Under the pieces are notes generated by a model. The model did not search any database, had not been told where the DNA came from, and worked only from the letters and a program-made list of their open reading frames with translations. The position numbers and the translations under genes were made by a program. A stretch of 64,000 nt of DNA from Hyphomicrobiales bacterium (lineage in GTDB: Bacteria; Pseudomonadota; Alphaproteobacteria; Rhizobiales; Rhizobiaceae). The stretch covers positions 1-64,000 of the forward strand of contig UBXM01000002.1 in the NCBI GenBank assembly GCA_900469445.1, given 5' to 3'. Below are positions 8,315 through 19,354 of the stretch, piece after piece. Positions within the stretch are counted from its first letter, which is position 1, and the number at the start of each line of letters is the position of its first letter.

Positions 8315-11281
8315 TTAACTTGATCCGAAACCTGTCGTGGCCAAGGCTTCCCTAAGCTCTTCGATCTTGAACGGCTTTGTCAATCTGGGGAGATCCGGGG
8401 CGATGCCATCAACGTCTGCATATCCAGAAATGATCAGGCAAGGCAGATTCGGCCGGTTCAGCTTCACACGGCGCGCTAATTCTACCCCATCGATGCCTGG
8501 CATCAGGTGGTCGGTGACGAGCAGCTTCACGTCCGGCATACGGTCGAGCGCAACCAATGCGGCTTCTGCGCTCGGAGCTTCAACGACATCGAAACCGAGC
8601 TCGTCGAGCATATGGGCTGCGCTAGTGCGAACGACATCTTCGTCGTCGACGAGCAATACTGTCCCGCGATGGGTGAGGGATGCCGCGCTTCCTTCCGCGT
8701 TTTTTGGAAAAGGAACAGGAACGTCGTTGGCCTCGGGCAACCAGAGCTCAACATTCGTACCTACCCCTAGCCGGCTGAAGATCCGTATCGCGCCGCCCAG
8801 TTGCTGAGCGAGACCATGTACCATCGAAAGTCCGAGGCCAGTCCCTTGTCCCAAACCCTTCGTCGAGAAGAAGGGCTCGATTGCGCGCGCCATGGTCTCC
8901 TCGCTCATACCTTCACCAGTGTCGGCCACCGAGATTGTCACGTAGCGACCGCGCTTCAGATCACTCTGTTCAGTTGCATAGATCTCACGCGAACTCGCGC
9001 TAATGCGTAAAGTGCCGCCGGTTGGCATAGCGTCCCGGGCGTTGACGCTCAGGTTCAGGAGCGCCATCTCCACCTGGTTGTAATCAGCCCGCGCGGCCGG
9101 CAAATCTTCTGGTGTATCGATTGCGACCAGGATTTGCGGACCCGTCGTGCTACTGACCAATTCACCCATGCCGGTTACCAACGTTTTCACGTCGATCGCA
9201 GTGGGCTGAAGCGGCTGTCGCCGAGCGAAAGCGAGAAGGCGCTGGACGAGAATTCGGGCGCGCTCGGCCGACTGTAGCGCTCCACCGATCAGCTTGCGTT
9301 CACGATCGTTGCCAATTTGTCTGCGCACCAGCATGTCGAGAGAGCCGATAATCGGGGTCAGCAAGTTGTTGAAGTCATGGGCAACGCCACCGGTCAGTTG
9401 GCCGAGTGCCTCGACTTTCTGCGACTGTCGAAGCTGTTCCTCTGCATCCGCCAGGCGGCGTTGCTCTGCCAGGCGATCGGTGACGTCGTATGCGATCTGG
9501 TAAGCGCCGATTTGATGCCCCGCAGCATCTCGCAGAACATTGAAGTTAAGCTCGAAACAACGCTTCGACAGTCTGACGTCTCCGAACTCATCCAGCAATG
9601 TGAATTCTTCGCCCGCGAGTGCCCGCGACCAAGTGCGACGCACATGCTCTCGTTGCTCAGGCAGATGATCAAGCACGTCGAGCATGGAGGCGCCGATCAC
9701 CGGGTGCACGCCATAAACTTGTTCAAAAGCCTTGGCCCCTGCCTTGTTCATCGCCAACCAACGGTATTCATGGTCCGCCACAAAGATGATGGCTGTCGTG
9801 TTCTCAACCACATCAGCGAGAAGTTTGCGTTCCGCCAGACCCTCGGCGACGCGCGCTTCCAACGTTTCATTTAGTTCGCGAACGGCAAGCTCGATCTTCT
9901 TGCGTTCGGTAATGTCTATCGCGGTTCCGATGACCCGCAGACAGCGGTCCCCATTGAAAACGCCACGCCCCTTTGCCGCGACCCAGCGAACAATCCTATC
10001 TTCCTTACCGATCGTCCGATATTCGACGTCGTAGACGGCTCGCACCGTAGGGTCTGCAGCTGCCGCGTAGGCGGCCGAAGTGTGTTCGACGTCATCTGGA
10101 TGAATGCCGGCGTAATAGTCTTGCATTGAAACAGCCATGTCGGGTGAAATACCGAACATCGCCTTGACGCGCGGCGGCCAGAAAATGGTGTCGGCAACCA
10201 CGTCCACGTCCCAAAGGCCAATCTCGGCCGCATCGATGGCCAGTCGCAGTTGCGCTTCACTCGCGCGAAGGTTGGCTTCTGCCCCAACGCGCTCGACATG
10301 CGCCCATGATCTTTCCGTGACTTCGCGAATAAGATTCAGTTCATAGCCGGACCATTTATGCGGCTTCCTGTCATGAATAGCCATCAAAGCGGCTAACCGG
10401 CCGTTTTTTACCAGCGGCATGCAGATCGTCGCAGCGATGCCGATATCCTGAAAAGTCTTCGCCTCTTCAGGCGCGATCTCTGCCAGATTGTCGTTGATGA
10501 TCAGTGGTCGGCCTGCCGACAGTTCCTGAACCGCGAGCTCCCCGAAGTCGGCAAGGCTGTAATGCCCGATGATCGATGCCGATCCCGGCGCGTGCCAGTT
10601 GCCACGGATCGTAAAGCCGTCCTGATCGGGATCCATATCGGCGTAAGCGCAGTTGGAGAGGCACAGATGCGCGGCGACCATGCGTGTCGTGACGGCAAGA
10701 ACTTCATCTGCATCATGCAGGCCGGCGACAGCCTGGCCAAGATCGTCGAGGAACCGGTACAGTTCTTCGCTTTGCGCTAGTCGCCGTTCCGCGAGCACGC
10801 GCTGCGTGATATCGAAGACCATCGCAAGCGAGCCTATCGGCTGGCCGTTGCCATTCCGTATCGGCAGATACTCTAGGTCCATCCAGACCTGTTCAGCCCT
10901 TTCATGCCTCCAGAGCTCAAGCTCCTGAGCATGGAAGCTCAGCGGCTCACCACGCAAACCTGCAGCAATCACGCGTGCATTGAAGTCGGCAGCTTCAGGC
11001 CAGACTTCCAGCAGCTTGCTGCCGAGTGCGGCCGGGTGGCGCGGTCCGCAAATCGCCGCGTAGCCGTCGTTATAAATGAGTATCCCTTCAGGACCCCAGA
11101 GCACCGCCATCGGCACTGGTGAGGCCAGCATTGTCTGGACGTTAGCCCTTAAGTCCGCAGGCCATGAGCCGATTGGCCCAAGCGGTGTCGACCCCCAGTC
11201 CATCTTTCTAATAGCGTCGCCCATTTGACCGCCGCCAACGAGCGCTGAGCCTCCAAGGTATTGTTTCGCATCATCCATCAT
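8315..11281 (-). CDS. hybrid sensor histidine kinase with PAS, GAF and receiver domains
   Basis: A 988-aa cytoplasmic sensor. The order is an N-terminal PAS-like domain (about 30-165), a GAF domain (about 180-340), two PAS domains (about 350-470 and 490-620), and a HisKA dimerisation domain with the phospho-acceptor in [11 protein letters not shown]. An HATPase domain with DTGEGM and GTGLGLSM boxes follows, and a C-terminal receiver ends the protein (VLLVDDED pocket, phosphorylated Asp in LLVTDHLMP, conserved Lys in LTKPF). No membrane segment is seen. The input is unknown; GAF/PAS stacks often bind cofactors or small ligands. The stop lies 6 bases before a GGDEF-EAL remnant, so an output partner may have been lost. 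Confidence 0.9.
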   Translation of the reverse strand: MMDDAKQYLGGSALVGGGQMGDAIRKMDWGSTPLGPIGSWPADLRANVQTMLASPVPMAVLWGPEGILIYNDGYAAICGPRHPAALGSKLLEVWPEAADFNARVIAAGLRGEPLSFHAQELELWRHERAEQVWMDLEYLPIRNGNGQPIGSLAMVFDITQRVLAERRLAQSEELYRFLDDLGQAVAGLHDADEVLAVTTRMVAAHLCLSNCAYADMDPDQDGFTIRGNWHAPGSASIIGHYSLADFGELAVQELSAGRPLIINDNLAEIAPEEAKTFQDIGIAATICMPLVKNGRLAALMAIHDRKPHKWSGYELNLIREVTERSWAHVERVGAEANLRASEAQLRLAIDAAEIGLWDVDVVADTIFWPPRVKAMFGISPDMAVSMQDYYAGIHPDDVEHTSAAYAAAADPTVRAVYDVEYRTIGKEDRIVRWVAAKGRGVFNGDRCLRVIGTAIDITERKKIELAVRELNETLEARVAEGLAERKLLADVVENTTAIIFVADHEYRWLAMNKAGAKAFEQVYGVHPVIGASMLDVLDHLPEQREHVRRTWSRALAGEEFTLLDEFGDVRLSKRCFELNFNVLRDAAGHQIGAYQIAYDVTDRLAEQRRLADAEEQLRQSQKVEALGQLTGGVAHDFNNLLTPIIGSLDMLVRRQIGNDRERKLIGGALQSAERARILVQRLLAFARRQPLQPTAIDVKTLVTGMGELVSSTTGPQILVAIDTPEDLPAARADYNQVEMALLNLSVNARDAMPTGGTLRISASSREIYATEQSDLKRGRYVTISVADTGEGMSEETMARAIEPFFSTKGLGQGTGLGLSMVHGLAQQLGGAIRIFSRLGVGTNVELWLPEANDVPVPFPKNAEGSAASLTHRGTVLLVDDEDVVRTSAAHMLDELGFDVVEAPSAEAALVALDRMPDVKLLVTDHLMPGIDGVELARRVKLNRPNLPCLIISGYADVDGIAPDLPRLTKPFKIEELREALATTGFGSS

Positions 11282-12004
11282 ACAAAACTAACCTGCGCAT
11301 AATCGATTGGCCAGAGTGCTTACGACTCATCGTAGATTTCAAAGGAGACGAGGCGGAGACAACCTTGCGGACGCGCTTCGGTGCCTCATTCATAGATCAA
11401 TTATGGCCGCAGCAGCTTTATGGGTAGACCAACACTCAGGATGAGCCCAAGAGGCTCTCTCGCGCGCAGTCGCGGGCGTCACCTAAGCGTTTAAGGGCGC
11501 ATTTTAGGTTATTATTGTTCGGAACTGGATCTTATGCGGTCGGTTTCGCGGGCGCCGGATTTACCAATAAGCTCGTGGTCTGGCTGCCACTGGCTCTTCG
11601 GTGCCTTCCGTTGTCGCTGCCCATCGTTTGCCTGCGGGGGTCTTGATCTACACAGTGCGTTATGTTGGGCTGGACCCACTCCCCAATTCATCAATGCCCC
11701 ACAGAACGCCTGACCGGTTTCGTCGTGATCATAGCCCTCATAGGCGCTGGGCCGAAGAAAGATCGGCGCTTCTCGTTCGAACGATAGGGATACCTGGAGA
11801 GCATCGTGCAGCCGAGGAGCATCAAATGTTCGGCTTCGATCGGCCGGAGATGACCCGATTTTGAGTTCCTGCAAAAAGTTACCCTTTTGGAATTGCTGGC
11901 AGACAAGGTTCGATCTGTTCAAGACCTTAAACCGCGGATCCACCGTCCAGTTCCTCTCCACTAAAGGCAGGCGACGCCTTTGAGCCGCCGACCTCTACAT
12001 AATT
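11282..12004. other. gene-poor stretch between two histidine kinases
   Basis: About 720 bases. A 149-codon minus-strand frame (11512-11961) has no ribosome site and no family resemblance that I can see, and other frames overlap it. It may be degraded coding sequence. The promoter of the hybrid kinase is presumably in the part next to 11281. Confidence 0.35.
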
Positions 12005-13492
12005 CTACGAGACAGGCGATGTGGCCACAACATCTTCAGCCGGTATTCTGATCGAGCACGTTACACCGGATGGAGCGAAATCGATTTGCGCGCCGCCGGC
12101 GGGTGAATATTTCAGGCTTCGTTCGATGACGGTATGGCCAAACCCTCTTCGCGTCGGTGGCGAGACTTCAGGTCCTCCGCGTTCGATCCAACGGATCAGA
12201 CGGCTTTCACCTTCGGGCTCCGAATCAAGTTGCACCGCGATCGTTCCGCTTTCGCTTGTTAAGGCGCCATATTTGGCGGCATTTGTCGCCAGCTCGTGAA
12301 TTATCAGCCCAAGCGGGACCGCTGCTCGCGGCAGAATCTCCACATCGCTGCCATCTATCGAAAATCTCCGATGATAGTTTTCAACAAAAGGTGCAAGTTC
12401 TGCGGCCACTAGTTCACTGAGACGGATAGACGACCAAGACCGATCCGCAAGAATATTGTGAGTGGCCGCGAGCGCATGGATGCGGCCAGAAAATGACTCA
12501 CGAAAACCTTCGATGGTGTCTTCGGTTGACGCGGTCCGGTTAGATATCGACACGACGAGCGCGAGGGTATTTTTCACCCGATGATCGAGTTCGCGCATCA
12601 GAAGAAGTTGCTGGCGTTCGGCAGACTTTCTTGCCGAAAGGTCAACCAAGGTCGCCACTGCACCTTTCGTCTGGTTTTCAGCAACGCGCAAAGGAGCCGC
12701 ACTGACGAGAACGTCTCGGGATATGCGGCCTCGCGGCGCCAATGCTTCAACCCCTTGGACGGATTGGCCAGCTACAGCGAGCGCAATGAAATCGTCTCCC
12801 TGCATCAACCCGGTGGCTGCTGAAAATTCCAGACCGAAGGCTTCACCAAAAGACAGACCGACGGGATCACAGGATGCTAGGGTCATGGCTGCCGCATTTG
12901 CGTGTGATACGATGCCATCGATATCGGTAACGATAACCGCCTCGGCAGCGGAGGCGAGAATAGCGAGCGCCGTTCGTTCCGCCTCCTGACTTCGTTCGGC
13001 CTGGATGCGGTCGGTAATGTCGGTAAAAGTGACCGCGACTGCATCGTTGACGCCAAGCTGGAGAGCGTCGGAATTCAGCAAAAGGCGGCGCAGGTGACCA
13101 GAGACGCTGATCTGTACCTCGCAGGTGGTCTTTTGTTCGCGAGCCGCGCGCAAAGCGTTATTGACGATCGCGCGATTTACGTCATCGAAGGCGTTCCAGA
13201 ACCCGCTGTCGGCAACGGATGGTTTGGACACATCAAGCAGCGCGCACAAGGCCCCGTTGCAATAGAGGAGGTTCCCGTGGCTATCGAAAGCAGCAGCTCC
13301 AATGTCCATTGCCTCCATAAAGGACCGGTAGGAATCGTTGCCATCGAGCGTGAACACTTCGTCGGTGACAGAGCTCTTTCGTATCACAAGAGCATCAATC
13401 TCGCCCTCACGTATGGCGCGGATTATGTCTTCCGCCTCCTCCAACCGCCGATAGAGTTCATCTTTCGAAAGGTCAGGCCTGCCATTGCTCAT
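12005..13492 (-). CDS. PAS-domain HWE/HisKA_2 sensor histidine kinase of the kai operon
   Basis: A 495-aa soluble kinase. The N-terminus ([18 protein letters not shown]) is typical of kinases associated with kaiBC loci. Two PAS domains follow (about 45-160 and 175-290). The kinase core has the phospho-acceptor in [14 protein letters not shown], an N-box [11 protein letters not shown], and the W-x-E / GGP / RRGFG signatures of HWE-type kinases. It overlaps kaiB by 4 bases, so translation is coupled. Known rhizobial and Rhodopseudomonas kaiBC loci also carry a kinase; it probably takes output from, or gives input to, KaiB/KaiC. No cognate receiver is adjacent. Confidence 0.85.
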   Translation of the reverse strand: MSNGRPDLSKDELYRRLEEAEDIIRAIREGEIDALVIRKSSVTDEVFTLDGNDSYRSFMEAMDIGAAAFDSHGNLLYCNGALCALLDVSKPSVADSGFWNAFDDVNRAIVNNALRAAREQKTTCEVQISVSGHLRRLLLNSDALQLGVNDAVAVTFTDITDRIQAERSQEAERTALAILASAAEAVIVTDIDGIVSHANAAAMTLASCDPVGLSFGEAFGLEFSAATGLMQGDDFIALAVAGQSVQGVEALAPRGRISRDVLVSAAPLRVAENQTKGAVATLVDLSARKSAERQQLLLMRELDHRVKNTLALVVSISNRTASTEDTIEGFRESFSGRIHALAATHNILADRSWSSIRLSELVAAELAPFVENYHRRFSIDGSDVEILPRAAVPLGLIIHELATNAAKYGALTSESGTIAVQLDSEPEGESRLIRWIERGGPEVSPPTRRGFGHTVIERSLKYSPAGGAQIDFAPSGVTCSIRIPAEDVVATSPVS

Positions 13493-13794
13493 TCGTTTTC
13501 GCTTACCTGAAGATTGACCAGCACCTTTTCCGAATTTGAAAGGTCGCCAATAATTTTTCTGATCGGAGTAGGCAATTCCCGCACGAGGGTCGGGATTGCA
13601 ACAATATTGTGCTCGCGCGCAAGCTGGGGAGATTTCTTTAGATCGACAACCTCAATTACGTATTTTCCTGGCAGATTCTCGGTGCAAATCTTCTCCAGGT
13701 TTTTGATTGCAGCCAAGGACTTAGGCGTCTCACCAGCAACATAAAGGACGAGTTTCTTGGGGCCGCGCGCGTCTTGTGTTTCCGAGGTTTCCAT
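13489..13794 (-). CDS. kaiB: KaiB-like protein
   Basis: A 101-aa protein of the KaiB thioredoxin-like family. It has the [20 protein letters not shown] first strand-helix, the [11 protein letters not shown] segment and the [12 protein letters not shown] loop that matches the KaiB signature. In cyanobacteria KaiB switches fold and binds KaiC. Here there is no kaiA, so a full three-protein oscillator is not expected. It follows kaiC by 7 bases and overlaps the kinase gene by 4, making a tight operon. A timer-like or stress-related role has been proposed for such KaiBC systems in non-cyanobacteria. Confidence 0.92.
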   Translation of the reverse strand: METSETQDARGPKKLVLYVAGETPKSLAAIKNLEKICTENLPGKYVIEVVDLKKSPQLAREHNIVAIPTLVRELPTPIRKIIGDLSNSEKVLVNLQVSENE

Positions 13795-13801
13795 GATCGT
13801 C

Positions 13802-15499
13802 CTAACCGTCTACGCGACGGCTTTTCTCCATTTGCTGTTGATCCATTGCGGATTGCTCGAGATACACCTCTTCAGCCTCCGTAACAGTGTTTAATTCAAT
13901 CTCATCAGCATCAAGCTCAGCCTGGAGTGCTTCAATCTGTGCCAACGCCTTGCGACGGCGATGCTTGATGCGCTCGGCCTGTCTTGTTACTTCAGCACGC
14001 CTTTCGACTTCGCTCCGTCGCGCTTTCGCCTCTTCCGACTGCCGCATGGATCCGGTCAGAGCCCTGCCATCGCCAATATAGGGCGCAAGCAAGGAAATTC
14101 CCGTATTGGACATGACGAATTCGCGAACCTGATTTGAGTGGGATAGCCCGCGTGCTTTAAGCAGGTAAAGTTCGCGATTGAACTCTCCACCTATCTCTCG
14201 GTTTAGTAGCAGGATCCATGCATCCATCAGCGACGAAAGGCCGACATCGGTCTCCGTTGAGCCCGTTTGTGAATGCATCAAGTGGGTGAAGACTGCTGTT
14301 GTCCCGCGAGATTTCAGAAAGTCGACCATCCGAAGGAGCATCGATTGCACTTCGAGCTGCTCACCACTTCCCATGAAAGCCGAAATAGGATCCAGCACAA
14401 CGATTGATGGCTCTACACGGGCGATTTCACGCAACATGACCGCCAGATGCATTTCGAGGCTGTAGAAAGTCGGCCGGGCCGCGACATAATGAAGAAGACC
14501 GCCATCTATGTGCTTTTGAAGGTCAGTTCCAATCGACCTCATGTTTCTCACTGTCTGATCGACCGATTCCTCGAAGGAGAAATAGATCGCTTTTTCGCCA
14601 CGTTCACATGCAGCCGCCGCGAATGAGGCCGAAAGAGAGCTCTTACCCGACCCTGCGACACCACTCAGCAATATGCTCGTGCCGCGGTGGAAGCCGCCGC
14701 CAGACAACATAGCGTCCAGGTCTTCGACACCGGAGGAAATACGCTCGTCCGATACTTTGTGGTTGAGGCCAAGACTGCTGATCGGAAGTACGCTAAACCC
14801 ATCCTGGTCTATCAGGAAGGGCACCTCATTGGTGCCATGCGCCGTGCCGCGGTACTTGACGATCCGAAGACGTCGCGTCGAAATTTGATTTTGCACGCGA
14901 TGGTCGAGAAGGATCACGCAATCGGAGACATACTCTTCTAAGCCTTGGCGCGTTAACGAGCCATCGCCGCGTTCACCCGTTATAATTGTCGTTAATCCCT
15001 TGTCCTTGAGCCAATCGAACAACCTGCGAATTTCAGCACGCAAAATGGCAGGGTTAGTAAAAGCCGAAAAAAGGCTCTCAATTGTATCAAGAACGATCCT
15101 TTTTGCTCCGACCTGATCAATGGCAAGCTCAAGCCGAAGAAATAGACCTTCGAGGTCGTAGTCACCAATCTCCTCAAGTTCGGACGGATCAATCGAAATA
15201 TGTTCAAGGTAGATTTTTCCTTGATCCACTAGCTGCTCGACATCAAAGCCTAACGAATTAACGTTGCTTATGATATCTGACGGACGTTCTTCGAAAGTCA
15301 CAAAGACGCCGGGCTCGTCCATGTCACGCGCACCATTCAACAGGAACGTCGATGCAAAAAGGGTTTTGCCGCAACCTGCGGTACCGCAAACAAGAGTGGG
15401 ACGACCCGTCGGCAAACCGCCAAGTGTCAACTCATCGAAACCGACGATGCCCGTGCGAGATTTGCTGATACCTTCCAAAACAGTCATTCGCCTATCCAT
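13802..15499 (-). CDS. kaiC: KaiC-like double-domain ATPase
   Basis: About 565 aa with two RecA-like domains. CI has the P-loop GTAGCGKT (about 39-46) and an EE pair in FEERP (70-71). CII has the P-loop GVAGSGKS (about 280-287) and EE in FEESV (310-311). The CII phosphorylation site aligned with S431/T432 of cyanobacterial KaiC reads Ser-Ser (about 422-423). Both phosphorylatable positions are kept, with Ser for Thr. A C-terminal Arg/Lys/Glu-rich coiled coil (about 490-560) replaces the cyanobacterial A-loop tail. The start at 15499 is preferred for its AAGG site; ATGs at 15487 and further upstream are possible. It is the first gene of kaiC-kaiB-kinase. Confidence 0.93.
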   Translation of the reverse strand: MDRRMTVLEGISKSRTGIVGFDELTLGGLPTGRPTLVCGTAGCGKTLFASTFLLNGARDMDEPGVFVTFEERPSDIISNVNSLGFDVEQLVDQGKIYLEHISIDPSELEEIGDYDLEGLFLRLELAIDQVGAKRIVLDTIESLFSAFTNPAILRAEIRRLFDWLKDKGLTTIITGERGDGSLTRQGLEEYVSDCVILLDHRVQNQISTRRLRIVKYRGTAHGTNEVPFLIDQDGFSVLPISSLGLNHKVSDERISSGVEDLDAMLSGGGFHRGTSILLSGVAGSGKSSLSASFAAAACERGEKAIYFSFEESVDQTVRNMRSIGTDLQKHIDGGLLHYVAARPTFYSLEMHLAVMLREIARVEPSIVVLDPISAFMGSGEQLEVQSMLLRMVDFLKSRGTTAVFTHLMHSQTGSTETDVGLSSLMDAWILLLNREIGGEFNRELYLLKARGLSHSNQVREFVMSNTGISLLAPYIGDGRALTGSMRQSEEAKARRSEVERRAEVTRQAERIKHRRRKALAQIEALQAELDADEIELNTVTEAEEVYLEQSAMDQQQMEKSRRVDG

Positions 15500-15947
15500 C
15501 ACCTTACATAAGTGCTCAATATCCCAGAAAATCAGTCGCGGCAATTTGCGAAACCGTACCATCACGAAAACAAGCGGATTAAATTGGGCGGCGCGTGACG
15601 CCGCACAAGAAGGGTGGATCGCTCTCCCGTCCTCAAGCCGACTGTGGCGGCATTCGGCAAGGATTTGAGTTTAAGCTCTACAGAGCCGCCGACGGTCACT
15701 GATTGGCTTGGCGGTAACGGTTACGACAGATCTCAATAGGGACTTGGGCCGAGTAGATTTTCCAGATTTTGTCTGAGATTAGAAGTTCCCGCCCAAGGAA
15801 TGCTGGTCGACGGTTCAGTTTCCTTCAAGCCCTTCACAGTGTCGGTGTCGCTTTTCATTCGTGCTGCGGATACGAAAATCGGTGATGTTCAGCACGAATT
15901 GACGAGATAGATCGACTTCACTCGAGGAAGACGCGCTTCAACATTAG

Positions 15948-16415
15948 CGCGAAATGCCCGTCCCGGCGAGGCGATAGGCAACCAGGAAAGAGGACTTGCC
16001 AGGGTGGTTGATGTCGAGGATGGCAAAGTCGAAAACCTCGGTTTCGATTGCCTTCAGTGCCGGTTCGACCCGCAGGGCCGTCCTACGACCTGATGACTGA
16101 GATCCAATACGGCATCCTAGATCAGCACCCGCCGCCGGCGGTTAATAGTTTGAAGCGCATTCTAAGTGTTGAAGATGATATTGTTGTAGGCAGGGCTCCC
16201 TTCGGCCAGCCCGACGTTCATGACGTGCAGTTAAATTCCGCCACTTCCGGCCAGCCTTTCCGGACATTGCTGCCCAAGAGGTCGGGATGGCCGCCGCCTG
16301 CGAAAATTGGATACGCATCGTTGTCGATCATTGCGCCTGTATCGCCCAAAAGCATGACGATTGGGACAGGCGGCTGAAGGATAAGCGCCGCGTTGCCCGC
16401 AGGCAAGGCGGCCAA
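15948..16415 (-). pseudogene. remnant of a PAS and receiver-domain signalling gene
   Basis: Two fragments on the minus strand read as parts of a signalling protein. At 16415-16218 a PAS-like stretch (PVPIVMLLGDTGAMIDNDAY, then FAGGGHPDLLG and GWPEVAEFN) resembles the N-termini of the intact kinases at 8315-11281 and 48319-49779. At 16080-15948 a receiver fragment reads FDFAILDINHPGKSSF. Nothing continuous links them, and stops interrupt both sides. The middle kinase region is missing, so this is the trace of a deleted hybrid kinase or of two genes. The 450 bases between kaiC and this remnant hold nothing else that I recognise. Confidence 0.65.
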
Positions 16416-16504
16416 TCTTCGACGCGGCCAACCGCTGACCGGTCATACTCGCGAATGATCGATCCCTGCCGCATTGCCACCATGGCCTCAAAAGCGCAAA
16501 GAGC

Positions 16505-19072
16505 TCAGCTTCCCGGCTGCTCGACGTTGCGCTTCGCTACGAACGCCTGTTCAAGAGCAAGTGCCAGAGTACCGTGCGCCACTGGCTTACGGACCACTGG
16601 AACGTGCGACAGCCCATCGGGAATGCTTACACTATCCCTATAGCCAGTAGCGAAAACGTAAGGTATCGCCAGTTTCTCCAATTCAAGGGCGACGGTTTCC
16701 GAAGTCGTGTTTCCAAGGTTCAAGTCCAGGACCGCGCAATCGGGCCTCTTTTCCTTTAGGGAGCGCAGGGCCGTGAACATTGTGGCGGCGACCCTAACGC
16801 TGGCAGCCCCCAGCTCGCGGAGCAGTTCTTCCGTGTCTATGGCGATCAGCGACTGGTCCTCTACAAGAAGGACATCAAGCTCGCTGACTGGCAGAAGCGG
16901 GACGGGCTGCTCGTCTTCGAAATCTGCGGATCGAGCCGCCACGGCTCGCAAGTGCGCTTTCGGGAGTACGATCCGTGCCTTCAGTCCCTCACGGGCGAAC
17001 TCGATATCGGCCGTCCCGTCGAGGTCATGCGTCACCGTTTTCTCGATAAGCTTAGACCCAAAGCCACGGCGCGTGGGTCTTGAGACTTCTGGACCACCGC
17101 TCTCGGTCCAATGCAGTTCGCAATCGCCGTTGTCGTCAAGCACCCAAGATATCTTCAGGCTACCAGAAGGGACCGACAGGCTACCGTATTTAGATGCGTT
17201 GGTCATCATCTCGTGGAGCAGCAGGGCGAACACGCCGAACGCCCGTTCGGTGAGGCCCACGGGTCTGCCCTCAATCATGATGCGGTCCGGCATCTGCGCG
17301 AAGCGATGCATGCCTGCCTCTGCCTCGATAAGGTCGCGAAGCTCGCCGCCCTCAGTGCCGGAAAACGACTGGTCGTGGGCGAAAGACAGCGCCCTGAGGC
17401 GGCCCTCAAACGATTTGGCGTAGTCATCGACTGACTCTGCGTTGGCTCCCGTCTGCGTGGCTATCGATTTGACCAGGGCCAGGATATTCTTCACCCGATG
17501 GTTCAGCTCGGAATTCAGCAAGACCCTCTGACTTTCTGTCTTCTCCCGACGCTCTTCAGTCGCGTCGTTGTGGGAAAGCATGACATCGCGAACATAGCTT
17601 CTGATCGAGTCCGCGACGACAATATCCGCGCTTGTCCAGGGCAGAGATTTGAAGCGAACGTCTTCCCGCCAGGTATCGAAACTGCCACGTGGGCTCAGGC
17701 GTTGCTGGTTGTCGGTCATCAACTCATGTTTGCGCGGCTCGCCCGCCCATTCGATCTGGTGAGCTTCCTCGCTCCGGAACATCACGAGATAGTCGGGCGA
17801 CGAGACGGAGATCGGGATTGCGATCAGCCCGGCGACCCGTGTTCCATAGGCCTTGCCTAACTCCTCTCTTAAAGATTGTGTATGCCAGATGCTTCTGCCC
17901 GCCTTCTCCGATATGCGCACCATCAGCTTGGGTACAAGTTCCTCCGCCGGTGTCACCCCAAAGGATGCCCATTGTCCGCGTGACCATAGGCCCGCGCCAT
18001 CGCTGTCGATGAGCGACGAGAATTCGCGAAGCCTTTCGCGCAGTGTGATCTCGACTGGAACCTCCGGGTCGACACCGTCGATGATAGCGTCAAGCTGGCC
18101 ACGCGTGGCGGCCGCGGACACCTTTTGCGTCCTGTTTTCAATTGACGTCACGTGGAGCGAGAAATATTGCGCAAAGAGTTCGGCGGCGATCCTGAGTGGG
18201 ATCGAGAGGTGTTTCGGCGTGTTGTGATGGCAGGCGATCAAGCCCCAAAGTTCCCCGTCCACGACAATGGAAATCGACATAGACGCAGCGACGCCCATGT
18301 TGCGGAGGTACTCGCAGTGGATCGGAGAAACGCTGCGAAGATGGGAGAACGACAAGTCCACGGCCGCGTCGCCTTCCTTGATGTCCGGAACAAGTGGGAC
18401 CGGCACGAAGGACGCATCACCGATGACGCGCACCCAGTTCTTCACGTAGAGTTCTCTCGCCTGAACCGGAATGTCGGAGACCGGGAAGTGCTGGCCTAGA
18501 AAACTCCCGAGCGAAGGGTCCTTGGCTTCGGCGACGACGCGACCCGCGCCGTTATGCAGGAAACGGTAGACCATAACACGATCGTAGCCGAGCATGGCGC
18601 GAACGAGACGTGCCACGGCCTTGAATAGCGGATCGAACTGCCTATAGCTGTCGACACGACGCACCAGTGACTGTGTCAGATGAAGCGCGACCTCACTGTC
18701 CGCGATCGAAGCGGGTTTCTCGAATTCAAGGTAAGTGCGCTCTTTGTAACGGTGAACCGTAATGTCGGCAGGATCAACGCTGTCTCCCACTTTTGCCTTT
18801 AGAACGACACCAGCGGTCTGACCGGTTCCGGCGCGGGCAATCGCATTGCCGATATCGTGGGCGACGGAATTGCCGACCACGTCAGAAAGTTCGGCGCCGT
18901 GATAGTCCTGATTGGTGTCTCCGAGGAACTCGGCGATGTTCTGCGACACGAACTCGACCAGTCCGTCCTCAGACAGAACGATCATTGCACCGTGGGGCTG
19001 GATGCTTCCTGGAATATGGATCGGCTCGCGATCGCAGTTCGTAAGATCAACCTTCGATCTGTCGTACACCAA
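16505..19072 (-). CDS. bphP: bacteriophytochrome with HWE kinase and fused receiver (Agp2-type)
   Basis: An 855-aa red/far-red photoreceptor kinase. Cys13 lies just before REPIHIPGSIQPHG and is the expected biliverdin attachment residue. Next come PAS (about 15-120), GAF (about 140-300, with SDIPVQARELY and SPIHCEYLRNMGV chromophore-pocket motifs) and PHY (about 320-500). An HWE kinase follows with the acceptor His in NSELNHRVKNILALV, N-box HEMMTNASKYG and GGPEVSRPTRRGFG. The C-terminal receiver (about 735-845) has LVEDQSLI and a phospho-Asp in CAVLDLNLG. This order matches Agrobacterium Agp2, a bathy phytochrome; whether this one is bathy cannot be read here. No heme oxygenase gene is next to it. 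Confidence 0.93.
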   Translation of the reverse strand: MVYDRSKVDLTNCDREPIHIPGSIQPHGAMIVLSEDGLVEFVSQNIAEFLGDTNQDYHGAELSDVVGNSVAHDIGNAIARAGTGQTAGVVLKAKVGDSVDPADITVHRYKERTYLEFEKPASIADSEVALHLTQSLVRRVDSYRQFDPLFKAVARLVRAMLGYDRVMVYRFLHNGAGRVVAEAKDPSLGSFLGQHFPVSDIPVQARELYVKNWVRVIGDASFVPVPLVPDIKEGDAAVDLSFSHLRSVSPIHCEYLRNMGVAASMSISIVVDGELWGLIACHHNTPKHLSIPLRIAAELFAQYFSLHVTSIENRTQKVSAAATRGQLDAIIDGVDPEVPVEITLRERLREFSSLIDSDGAGLWSRGQWASFGVTPAEELVPKLMVRISEKAGRSIWHTQSLREELGKAYGTRVAGLIAIPISVSSPDYLVMFRSEEAHQIEWAGEPRKHELMTDNQQRLSPRGSFDTWREDVRFKSLPWTSADIVVADSIRSYVRDVMLSHNDATEERREKTESQRVLLNSELNHRVKNILALVKSIATQTGANAESVDDYAKSFEGRLRALSFAHDQSFSGTEGGELRDLIEAEAGMHRFAQMPDRIMIEGRPVGLTERAFGVFALLLHEMMTNASKYGSLSVPSGSLKISWVLDDNGDCELHWTESGGPEVSRPTRRGFGSKLIEKTVTHDLDGTADIEFAREGLKARIVLPKAHLRAVAARSADFEDEQPVPLLPVSELDVLLVEDQSLIAIDTEELLRELGAASVRVAATMFTALRSLKEKRPDCAVLDLNLGNTTSETVALELEKLAIPYVFATGYRDSVSIPDGLSHVPVVRKPVAHGTLALALEQAFVAKRNVEQPGS

Positions 19073-19354
19073 CGTCGGCTACTCGCTTTCATACCGGGGT
19101 CGTAGCAGGTAAGCCAGACCAAGCCTTGCCAAAGAGCACCATGCCTATGCGGCGGGGTCGACCGACATTTAGTGCAATCAAACTCCTTAGCCACCCTCTG
19201 TCCAAAATAGTACCTGAGGACTGCTCCGCGCCGCCTGCCGTGTACTCGCCGACAAACGTCATGTCCGTTGGCCACGAATGCGATCGTCGCCGGTGGAAGC
19301 AGGACACGCATTTGACTTATAGCCGAGGAAGCGGACGGGCAAGAGTTTAAAATA

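Noticed and set aside
9317-9874. A 185-codon plus-strand frame inside the hybrid kinase
   Set aside because: It lies opposite conserved PAS and HisKA sequence and has no family signature.
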